Assembly: GCA_937916125.1 (NCBI GenBank)
Contig: CALGGE010000039.1
Location: forward strand, 1 to 13,698
Direction: 5' to 3'
Source of the DNA: an uncultured Elusimicrobia bacterium
GTDB taxonomy: Bacteria > Elusimicrobiota > Endomicrobiia > Endomicrobiales > Endomicrobiaceae
Length of the DNA: 13,698 nt
Part shown: in pieces, positions 7,490 through 13,698 of the stretch
Numbering within the stretch: the stretch's first letter is position 1
Layout: each line of letters starts with the position of its first letter
Program-made: the position numbers and the translations under genes
The notes under the pieces: generated by a model
The model's input: the letters and a program-made list of their open reading frames with translations, nothing else
Told to the model about the DNA's origin: nothing
Databases searched by the model: none

Positions 7490-9904
7490 CTATCTTGCTA
7501 CAAAAAGTACCGCAACCAAACTTAACCCCAAACTGATTTTAGCCACCGTACCGGATTTACCCGAACTGCCGGAATCGGAACTGTCCGACGAACCTGAAAC
7601 CGCTTTTGCCGTGGTTTTTTCCGAACGTTCAAGACCGGCAAGCCTTTTCTCTATTCTCTTAATATCGGCAGTGTTCTTATCGGAATAACTTGAAGATTTG
7701 TTTTCCGACCTTATATCGTCAACGGACTGTCTTATCGAGTTTATTTTGGCATTTATGGCATTCATTTGTTTAGCACTTAAGCCCGAATCCGATGAAGATT
7801 TGACCGAAGCAAACGACTGCTGATCTTTTTCTATATCGTCAAGTTTTTTATTTATTGCAACATAATTTTTGTTCATTTGTGCAACGGACTTTCTGAGGCT
7901 GTTAAAATCTTCCTGAGACGGTCCGCTGTATATTGAAGCATCTGCCGCTTTGGAATTTTTGGCAAAATTCTGTTCCATGGCGGAAACTTTCTTGTTTATG
8001 GCGTCCATTTCTTTCTGAAAATCTTTCTTCAAAACATTTATTGCTTTGCTGTCTTCGGCGGAAGCCGCCGCAAGTGCGACATTTACATTATTATTTGACA
8101 TTTCCGCAGATTTCTTAACGGAAGCAAAAGACATTTCCATATCGCTGAACTTTTTATTCAAATCGGTCATATTTTTCTGTAATTTCGTCAGTTCCGTTTG
8201 AGAAAGTTTGGTATCCGAAGACGAAGTTTTATTTAAAGCAAGCGTAGCCTGTTGCTGATTTCTTTCCACTGTATTTATCTTACTGCTTAAAGCATCTATA
8301 TTTTTCTGTAATTCGTTCAATGTTTCTTTGGAAACATCCGACAAACTCTTGTTCGCCGCAAGCGTAGTCTGTGTCATTTGCTGTTGCTTTTCCATATTGG
8401 TAAGCTTTTGAGTCAATGTCGTAATATTTTTTTGCATATCGGACAATGTTTTTTTGGATACGGCGTCGGCACTTTCTTTTTTGTTTGCGGAAGCCGTAGC
8501 CGCCAACGTTATATTCTGCTGACCTTTTTCCAATTCGCCGATTTTCTTATCCATATCGAATACCATATTTTTAATGGATGCTATTTCTTCGTTGCTCGGC
8601 ATTTTCTCCGAAGGCTTCGAACTGCCGGATTTTTTTGCCGAGGCAATGGACATTTCCATACTGCTTACTTTTTTATTTAAATCAGCTAAATTTTTCTGTA
8701 AGCCGGCAACTGCAGTCTGCGACGTATTTGCCGTAGATTCCGAAGAAGTTTTTACGGAAGCTACAGACGTTTCAACGTTAGCCATCTTCCTGCTAAGCTC
8801 ATCGAGGTTTTTCTGTAAATCCGCCAACGCCGCCTTTGATACATTTGCATCCGACGACGACAATTTACTTACGGCTGCCGCATTCTGTTGTTCTTTTTCA
8901 ATTAAATTCAGTTTATTTCCGAGTGCCGTAATATTACTGCGTAAACTTTCTATTTCCGTTTTGGATTCTTCCGACGAAGTTTTATTTAACGCAAGCGTAG
9001 TCTGCGTATTCTGTTGGGATTTTTCCATACTTTCCATCTTTACCGTTAAATCAGCGATATTTTTACGCAAATCGGCAACCGCAGTCTGCGACACGCCCGC
9101 AGACGAATCCGATGAAGATTTGACCGAAGCAAGAGAAGTTTCCATATTGCCGAGCTTTTTATTCAATTCATCGAAATCTTTTTGAAGATCCGCAAGAGCA
9201 GTTTGCGACGTTGCCGACGACATTCTGCTTGTTTCCATATCGGATTCCCGGTCTTTCCTCAAATCTTCAAGTTTCTTATCTATTGCGGCATAGTTTTGAT
9301 TTATCTGAATTACCGTATTTTTAAGATTGTTAAAATCATCTTTATCCACGGAAGCGGCCATAACATTTGCATTTACGCCGGCTCCCGCCGACGCAGAAGC
9401 ACTTTCTTTAACATCTTCTATTTTTCTTTCCAGAGCTTTAAACACTTTTGAATCCGCCAAAGTATTATCAAGTATTACCGGCATATTTGTTTCAAGGTCG
9501 CCCATAATCGACACAAAGTCCGCAGACTCGCCACCGGCTTTAGCCGTAGCCGTGCCTGCACCGTCTTTTAACTTCTTTTCCAAAGCAGCTATTTTGGCAT
9601 TAAGTGCATCGTATTCTTTTTTTGAAACTACGCCTTCCGACGATGCCGATGTCCTTCCCGAAGCAGCCATTTTATCATATTCATAAAGAGCCTGCAACAA
9701 AGCACCTCTGGTTATCTGTTCGTCAGCTACAAAAACCGTATCTCCGTACTTATTTATGAAACGAGGCATTTTTTTGCTGAGTTCATTAATTACTTCCTGC
9801 AAAACAGGATCACCGACATCTTTCTTATCGGCAAAAGCAACAACACCCGAAGCATTTATTAACATAAAGCTTGAAACAATAATACTTAAAAATTTTTTAT
9901 TCAT
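7490..9904 (-). CDS. exported coiled-coil repeat protein with SLH-like N-terminus (Omp-alpha-like tether)
   Basis: This 804-residue protein begins with a signal peptide cut near AFA-D (residue 25). Residues about 32-78 resemble a degenerate S-layer homology domain (VLQEVINELS then EQITRGALLQALYEY); such domains can bind peptidoglycan-linked polymers. From about 95 to 765 it is predicted coiled coil, with about twelve repeats of 38-50 residues of the pattern (L/V)xxLQKNxxxLxxKhxxMExx followed by a Ser/Thr/Ala-rich linker such as SVKSSSDSS. A Ser/Gly-rich stretch (769-784) precedes a hydrophobic tail (785-803) ending in Arg. SLH, then coiled coil, then C-terminal membrane segment is the layout of Thermotoga Omp-alpha and, with a barrel, of OmpM, which tie the outer membrane to the cell wall. 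That role is inferred. The stop of the PorV-like gene is 14 bp upstream, and GAGG precedes the ATG. The repeats have partly identical DNA. Confidence 0.8.
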   Translation of the reverse strand: MNKKFLSIIVSSFMLINASGVVAFADKKDVGDPVLQEVINELSKKMPRFINKYGDTVFVADEQITRGALLQALYEYDKMAASGRTSASSEGVVSKKEYDALNAKIAALEKKLKDGAGTATAKAGGESADFVSIMGDLETNMPVILDNTLADSKVFKALERKIEDVKESASASAGAGVNANVMAASVDKDDFNNLKNTVIQINQNYAAIDKKLEDLRKDRESDMETSRMSSATSQTALADLQKDFDELNKKLGNMETSLASVKSSSDSSAGVSQTAVADLRKNIADLTVKMESMEKSQQNTQTTLALNKTSSEESKTEIESLRSNITALGNKLNLIEKEQQNAAAVSKLSSSDANVSKAALADLQKNLDELSRKMANVETSVASVKTSSESTANTSQTAVAGLQKNLADLNKKVSSMEMSIASAKKSGSSKPSEKMPSNEEIASIKNMVFDMDKKIGELEKGQQNITLAATASANKKESADAVSKKTLSDMQKNITTLTQKLTNMEKQQQMTQTTLAANKSLSDVSKETLNELQKNIDALSSKINTVERNQQQATLALNKTSSSDTKLSQTELTKLQKNMTDLNKKFSDMEMSFASVKKSAEMSNNNVNVALAAASAEDSKAINVLKKDFQKEMDAINKKVSAMEQNFAKNSKAADASIYSGPSQEDFNSLRKSVAQMNKNYVAINKKLDDIEKDQQSFASVKSSSDSGLSAKQMNAINAKINSIRQSVDDIRSENKSSSYSDKNTADIKRIEKRLAGLERSEKTTAKAVSGSSDSSDSGSSGKSGTVAKISLGLSLVAVLFVAR
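7620..9340 (-). repeat. degenerate intragenic repeats encoding coiled-coil modules
   Basis: About twelve imperfect repeats of roughly 115-150 bp encode the helix-plus-linker modules of the coiled-coil protein. Most have diverged, but some DNA is still identical: 7784-7812 and 9104-9132 share 29 identical bases. The stretches around 8222-8252 and 8968-9003 are nearly identical (ALNKTSS-type linkers). This points to growth by duplication and some recent exchange between repeats. Confidence 0.75.
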
Positions 9905-9910
9905 AATTTA

Positions 9911-9914
9911 CCTC
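9911..9914 (-). promoter_or_regulatory. ribosome binding site of the coiled-coil gene (GAGG)
   Basis: GAGG lies 6 nt upstream of the ATG at 9904, in the short gap after the PorV-like stop codon. It supports the chosen start. Confidence 0.65.
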
Positions 9915-9918
9915 AGCA

Positions 9919-10947
9919 TTAAAAATAGAAATCAAGTGCAAATTTTGTGGTTTCTTCAAATATATTCCCGCTGCATACTGCTATATCAAGCTGGAAATAA
10001 TAATCGGTTATATTAAACTCAAAACCTAAACCGAAATTACAAGATGCCGTTTCATTATAGTCCGAAGCAATGCCGTACCTGTTTTCAATTGCATACTCCG
10101 AAACACCCAAACGTAAATATATTCCGTTTAATCCGAATGACCCCAGCTCGACGACATCGGTTACACCGAGTTCGGCACCGAGGTTCATAACAAGAGGTTC
10201 ATCCTGTCTCTGTATGATATCAGCCGCACCAAGCACCTGAAACTTTTTGCCGAGATCAAACATATTGGAAACACCCATTTTCGTCGTCATAGGGGCATAA
10301 TCTTCGCCCATTTTAACACCTTTTTGAAAGACCAAACCTAAACTTAAAGTACCTATGGTGTATATCGCACCGCCGTCTATATCAAGCCCGGAATCCGATA
10401 CGCCTATGGCGGAAAAACTGTAAGTAATATACTTTAAAGATGCACCCAAATATAAAGCATTGTCGTCATTTTGCCACAACGGTAAGCCCGCCGATAAATA
10501 ATATGCATTATCGGTGTGGCTCATAGTACCTCTGTAGATACTGCTTTCACCGGTACGATACGTATGCTGAATATTACTCATCGTCGATGAAATATAGCCG
10601 AAGCCCAGTACCGTATCACCCAAATATTCCGTAAACTTTTTGGCGGGGACGGATACCGCAAAGAACTGATGTGACGGAACAACATCTTTCAAGCCGGGAT
10701 ACTTATCGGATGCACCCGTCGAACCCATAGCATATACCGAATAGAAATCACTTATCTTCGACAAACCTGCGGGGTTCCAATATATTGCGGAAGTATCGTC
10801 CGCAACGGATATAAAAGCTCCGCCCATACCAATGGCTTTTGTTCCAACGCTTTTCTTTAAAAAAGCGGCGGCATCCGTACCCGCAAAAGCAAACTGTACG
10901 GACATTAAACAAATTACCGAAGATAATAATATATTTTTTATTTTCAT
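9919..10947 (-). CDS. PorV/UPF0164-family outer-membrane protein
   Basis: This 342-residue protein has a signal peptide cut near FAFA-G (residue 22), followed by the hallmark of the PorV/PorQ/UPF0164 family: GTKAIGMGGAFISVADDTSA (35-54) and IYWNPAGLSKI (55-65). The rest consists of alternating beta strands rich in Gly and aromatic residues and ends in ALDFYF, a terminal-aromatic pattern typical of outer-membrane barrels. The length fits a single barrel without additions. In type IX secretion, PorV binds cargo carrying C-terminal sorting domains; other family members lack a defined role. The gene directly upstream encodes a protein with a FlgD-Ig C-terminal module, which makes a cargo link worth testing. 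It starts 4 bp after that gene's stop with only a weak Shine-Dalgarno, so translation is probably coupled. Confidence 0.9.
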   Translation of the reverse strand: MKIKNILLSSVICLMSVQFAFAGTDAAAFLKKSVGTKAIGMGGAFISVADDTSAIYWNPAGLSKISDFYSVYAMGSTGASDKYPGLKDVVPSHQFFAVSVPAKKFTEYLGDTVLGFGYISSTMSNIQHTYRTGESSIYRGTMSHTDNAYYLSAGLPLWQNDDNALYLGASLKYITYSFSAIGVSDSGLDIDGGAIYTIGTLSLGLVFQKGVKMGEDYAPMTTKMGVSNMFDLGKKFQVLGAADIIQRQDEPLVMNLGAELGVTDVVELGSFGLNGIYLRLGVSEYAIENRYGIASDYNETASCNFGLGFEFNITDYYFQLDIAVCSGNIFEETTKFALDFYF

Positions 10948-10951
10948 AATA

Positions 10952-12217
10952 TTAATTTACCAGAGCAAACGCCGTGTATCTTCTGTTTTCTCCGTTGGAA
11001 CCTTTTGCTATAACTTCACAGATGTAAGGTCCCGTAGCAAGAGAATCACCGGCATAGTTCCTGCCGTCCCACTCGTCTTCATTAACTCCCGCATTGCGGG
11101 ACTGACTCTGTATAACTTTCGCCACAAACTTACCTGCCTTGTCGTAAATCTTTATGGTTACACTTGAATCTTTGGCAAGCAAATATCTTATCTTAATTCT
11201 TTCTTTCTTCGGATTAAACGGCGAAGGATACGTCAATACATCCGCCACACCGCCACCCAATGCTTTGAACGTTACGGAATCCGAACCTATTACGGAATCC
11301 TCGCCGACTTTTGTCGTGATAACAAGAGTATATACTTTATTATCTTTCAACGTTGTCGGTAAAGATTTACCTTTGGCTTGGTTGTATATCTTTATAAAGT
11401 CGGAGTGAGTATAAGAAATTTTACCCGTATCCGTATTATACATTTTATATACCGAATTCGTTTCAGGATAAAGATCAACACTGTAAATCTCCGTTCCCGA
11501 AGAAGACGTTCCCTCGTACAGAGCAACCGTTGCCGTAGTCAAATTAATAGAGTATTCTTTAGTTTCTATAAGAGGATCCGTAATAGCAAAAATTTCCCCG
11601 TTAACATACAACTTTTCAGGCGAGGTAATCTCTATGGTTTCTGACAAAGATTCCGCAATATTAACCGTATAATCATCAGACCACCTCTTGGTAGTATCGT
11701 CTTCCAACATGGCATAAACTCTGAAATAATTTTTAACTTTTCCCTCAGTAAACGATATCGTAGGAGAAAACGTAACCGTCGTACCCGGCGTAAAGCCCGT
11801 CCAAACATGTTCGGGACTTTTTTCGTAGTCCGACCAATCGGCATTTTCGCCCTGCCATATTCTGTATTTTATCTTTACTATATTTGAACTTGCCGTTGTT
11901 TTTATGGTAACATTCAACGGAACGTTAATATCGGTAAAAGCTTCACTTCCCGTATTATTCGTAAACGAAATATCATTACTTTGAGTAATACGAAATATTG
12001 AAGCAAACGCCGACTGAGAAGTATAGTCCGCAGTTTCTTTCGTATCGAACACTATCGACTGCCCGACAAAAGAATAATTTTTCGAGCTTGACGTCACAGA
12101 AGTATCCGAACCGTTTAACAGGGAAACAAAATTAAACGTCTTTCCGGCATCGGCATAAGCAAATGTCGAAAGAATAAAAAGCATTAATAATGGTAGCAAA
12201 ACTTTTTTATTTATCAT
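10952..12217 (-). CDS. secreted protein with C-terminal FlgD-like Ig domain
   Basis: This 421-residue protein has a clear signal peptide (residues 1-22, cut after AYA). Residues about 28-78 include SSSKNYSFVGQS and DYTSQSAF, resembling the 'SSNY..GQ..SSNY..GF' segment common at the start of secreted proteins in deep-branching diderms. The middle (about 95-320) is beta-rich and partly fibronectin/Ig-like (KIKYRIWQGENADWS, NYFRVYAMLED). Residues 328-421 are a FlgD-like Ig module: YPSPFNPKKERIKIRYLL, VTIKIYDKAGKFV, DEWDGRNYAGDSLATGPYICEV. In Bacteroidota and relatives similar modules often occur at the C-termini of surface proteins and can act in sorting. The protein is probably surface-exposed or periplasmic. 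The start overlaps the fibre gene stop as ATGA (12214-12217) and lacks a good Shine-Dalgarno, indicating coupling. The binding target is unknown. Confidence 0.85.
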   Translation of the reverse strand: MINKKVLLPLLMLFILSTFAYADAGKTFNFVSLLNGSDTSVTSSSKNYSFVGQSIVFDTKETADYTSQSAFASIFRITQSNDISFTNNTGSEAFTDINVPLNVTIKTTASSNIVKIKYRIWQGENADWSDYEKSPEHVWTGFTPGTTVTFSPTISFTEGKVKNYFRVYAMLEDDTTKRWSDDYTVNIAESLSETIEITSPEKLYVNGEIFAITDPLIETKEYSINLTTATVALYEGTSSSGTEIYSVDLYPETNSVYKMYNTDTGKISYTHSDFIKIYNQAKGKSLPTTLKDNKVYTLVITTKVGEDSVIGSDSVTFKALGGGVADVLTYPSPFNPKKERIKIRYLLAKDSSVTIKIYDKAGKFVAKVIQSQSRNAGVNEDEWDGRNYAGDSLATGPYICEVIAKGSNGENRRYTAFALVN

Positions 12218-13698
12218 TGCAAGTTAACCAATACTAAAATGCTTCCTCTTGCCGCATCAAAATTTTCAAGTGCTTTACCTATAACAGTTCCCGGTTTAGG
12301 GTTATCACCTGCTTTCTTCGCATATCCTGCTATTGAGGCAGATACCAGCATATCACCTCTTTGAATAGCCCCACCCTCGTTACAAACTTTTGTCGGCACT
12401 TTACCGACAAGGGCAAGCTTATATCCTGTTTCGTTTTTATTCAAAAGAACACCCGGTTCCGTAGATATAACACCTGCAACAAGTTTATCTTCGGCGACTT
12501 TCGTTTTAACAATTGCATTATCTCTTGTGGTATCTATTGAAACAACATCGCCGGGAACAAGCGTTTCCGTTGAAGCATAAACTTCTGCAAGGTCAGCACC
12601 TACAACTTGTCCGTTATTTCCACTATTATTACTTAAAGCAACCCAGCCCTGCTTGTTTCCGTCAGTTGCCCAAACTTTGGTAGGAGAAGATAGCGTCTCT
12701 TCGGAACCAAGTTTTGCTGCCGTTACGTTCGTAATATCTTTTTTTGTAGCAATTTCGTCGTTAGAATCAAATGTATAAGTTGTTTTTCCTTTTGTATAAA
12801 AAATACCATCGTTGGTTATATTTATTCTTGTTCCTACCTTTGTGCTATCATTTATTGCATAAATTTGACCATAAATAGCCTTGCCATTACTGCTGACATT
12901 ACCATTATGTACTCCTACAAAACTTTTAATGTTTGTATCGGCATTCTTATATTGAACTCCGCCACCGTCCTTTTCATTCCATATTTTTGCATAAGAACCA
13001 TCACTATGCGTATACTGTGTTTCAAACCAATTGGAATTGGAATTGTAATTCCATACTTTGCCAAACATATCTTTTATCGCTTTCTGTGTCATCGTCCCGT
13101 CTGTTGCCGTCCCCGTGCTTGTATGTAAACTTACTGCACCTAAATTACTTGCCGTTGCTGCAGGCAATAAAGAATATTCTATTCCTGTTACTGCTTTTGC
13201 TAATCCGTTTTCATCAAAATATACCGGCATCGTTGAACTCCCTTTGCTCGTTACATTAGATATCGGCTCATAATAGGTAGCTATTATATTGTTTTGTGAA
13301 TCCTTTGTCGCCCACGTCGCACTGGATACCGTTATTGCATCTTTATTTAAATATATTTTTCCATCACTGCTATTTATCTTTATTGTATCATTATCTACCA
13401 ATGCTTCTATCCCTGAAGCCGTTACTCCTATACCACTATTAGCTTTCGCTAAAGCACTGACATTTCCGGTCCCATCCACACTTAAACCATTGCCGATTTT
13501 TACTGCACCTAAATTACTTGCCGTTGCTGCAGGCAATAAAGAATATTCTATTCCTGTTACTGCTTTTGCTAATCCGTTTTCATCAAAATATACCGGCATC
13601 GTTGAACTCCCTTTGCTCGTTACATTAGATATCGGCTCATAATAGGTAGCTATTATATTGTTTTGTGAATCCTTTGTCGCCCACGTCGCACTGGATAC
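12214..13698 (-). CDS. repetitive fibre/adhesin-like protein, 5' end beyond window (partial)
   Basis: The frame is open from the right edge to a TGA at 12214, giving the last 494 residues; no start is visible. Numbering from the first visible codon, residues 1-123 are one unit of a 123-residue tandem repeat, and 124-189 begin a second copy identical at DNA level. The unit includes SKGSSTMPVYFDENGLAKAV and ATASNLGAVKIGNGL, phrases typical of phage tail-fibre and fibre-like surface proteins. The next section (about 190-360) also reads like tail fibre: GTMTQKAIKDMF, YTFDSNDEIATKKDI. The last 130 residues form a compact beta-rich domain with DLAEVY, PGDVVSID, AGVISTEPG, GKVPTKV, IQRGDMLVS and GTVIGKALENFD, a widespread C-terminal domain I cannot name with confidence. 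No phage genes adjoin it, and it is coupled by ATGA to a secreted FlgD-Ig protein, so a cellular surface fibre is more likely than a prophage remnant. Confidence 0.82.
   Translation of the reverse strand, partial: VSSATWATKDSQNNIIATYYEPISNVTSKGSSTMPVYFDENGLAKAVTGIEYSLLPAATASNLGAVKIGNGLSVDGTGNVSALAKANSGIGVTASGIEALVDNDTIKINSSDGKIYLNKDAITVSSATWATKDSQNNIIATYYEPISNVTSKGSSTMPVYFDENGLAKAVTGIEYSLLPAATASNLGAVSLHTSTGTATDGTMTQKAIKDMFGKVWNYNSNSNWFETQYTHSDGSYAKIWNEKDGGGVQYKNADTNIKSFVGVHNGNVSSNGKAIYGQIYAINDSTKVGTRINITNDGIFYTKGKTTYTFDSNDEIATKKDITNVTAAKLGSEETLSSPTKVWATDGNKQGWVALSNNSGNNGQVVGADLAEVYASTETLVPGDVVSIDTTRDNAIVKTKVAEDKLVAGVISTEPGVLLNKNETGYKLALVGKVPTKVCNEGGAIQRGDMLVSASIAGYAKKAGDNPKPGTVIGKALENFDAARGSILVLVNLQ
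13131..13329. repeat. 199-bp perfect direct repeat, promoter-distal copy
   Basis: These bases are identical to 13500-13698 with an offset of 369 bp (123 codons). Identity breaks at 13130 versus 13499. The copy encodes residues VSSATWATKD through SNLGA of the fibre protein. Confidence 0.97.
13500..13698. repeat. 199-bp perfect direct repeat, copy truncated by the window edge
   Basis: This is the second visible copy of the direct repeat. It is still identical to 13131-13329 at the last base of the window, so the full repeat and the number of units cannot be known from here. Confidence 0.97.
13607..13611 (-). promoter_or_regulatory. internal GGGAG Shine-Dalgarno-like site inside the fibre repeat
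   Basis: Within the codons for Lys-Gly-Ser-Ser-Thr, GGGAG lies 7 nt ahead of an in-frame ATG (13599). The same arrangement recurs in the other copy (GGGAG 13238-13242, ATG 13230). It is the best Shine-Dalgarno-like spacing in this gene, but may simply reflect coding for a conserved peptide. Confidence 0.35.

Noticed and set aside
8574..9185. 203-residue plus-strand ORF opposite the coiled-coil gene
   Set aside because: It mirrors the repeats of the real gene on the other strand, has low-complexity Phe/Ser/Leu composition and no ribosome site; the minus-strand gene has a signal peptide and heptads.
9919..12217. Calling a complete type IX secretion system
   Set aside because: PorV-like and FlgD-Ig proteins are present, but there is no SprA/Sov, PorU or PorK-N homologue in the window.
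12214..13599. Taking the ATG at 13599 as the start of the fibre gene
   Set aside because: The frame stays open to the window edge, and the same Met recurs inside the second repeat copy, so it is internal; the gene is annotated as partial to 13698.
12214..13698. Prophage tail region
   Set aside because: Only the protein's sequence style is phage-like; no capsid, tail, lysis or integrase genes occur in the window, and the gene is coupled to secreted-protein genes.

Overview
The window is an AT-rich bacterial sequence with nine genes, all on the minus strand. They are packed so tightly (4-17 bp overlaps, or gaps of 4-55 bp) that they look like one long transcription unit running from beyond the right edge down to galT at the left. 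Secreted proteins with Sec-type signal peptides, PorV/UPF0164-type outer-membrane proteins and a FlgD-like Ig module ('YPSPFNP') point to a diderm bacterium. The mix of PorV-like proteins, FlgD-Ig proteins, FG-GAP propellers and low GC resembles Elusimicrobiota (Endomicrobia-like). That assignment is an inference from gene style; there is no rRNA or other marker here.

In transcription order (right to left): (1) a partial fibre/adhesin-like protein with 123-residue tandem repeats and a C-terminal 'DLAEVY...GDVV' domain (13698-12214); (2) a secreted protein ending in a FlgD-like Ig domain (12217-10952); (3) a PorV/UPF0164-like outer-membrane protein (10947-9919); (4) an 804-residue exported coiled-coil repeat protein with an SLH-like N-terminus and a hydrophobic C-terminal tail, resembling the Omp-alpha type of envelope tether (9904-7490); (5) a membrane protein with two cytoplasmic FHA domains and a periplasmic eight-repeat FG-GAP propeller (7434-5218); (6) a membrane-anchored PP2C phosphatase with a PEGA-like periplasmic tail (5221-3791); (7) a stand-alone CheY-like receiver (3775-3389); (8) a PorV-like barrel fused to about seven TPRs (3405-1243); (9) galT, galactose-1-phosphate uridylyltransferase (1237-233).

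The genes fall into a surface half (fibre protein, FlgD-Ig protein, PorV-like protein, tether) and a signalling half (FHA-propeller, PP2C, receiver, PorV-TPR). A working interpretation is an envelope or surface-display apparatus whose state is coupled to cytoplasmic phospho-signalling across the inner membrane. No Ser/Thr kinase, histidine kinase or transcription factor is in the window, so any partner kinase must lie elsewhere.

The left end (1-about 185) is a non-coding array of 60-bp tandem repeats built partly from the heptamer TGTAYAA. The right end lies inside a perfect 199-bp direct repeat of the fibre gene, so the gene start and the true repeat number are not visible. I saw no tRNA, rRNA, insertion sequence, CRISPR array, convincing promoter or rho-independent terminator.
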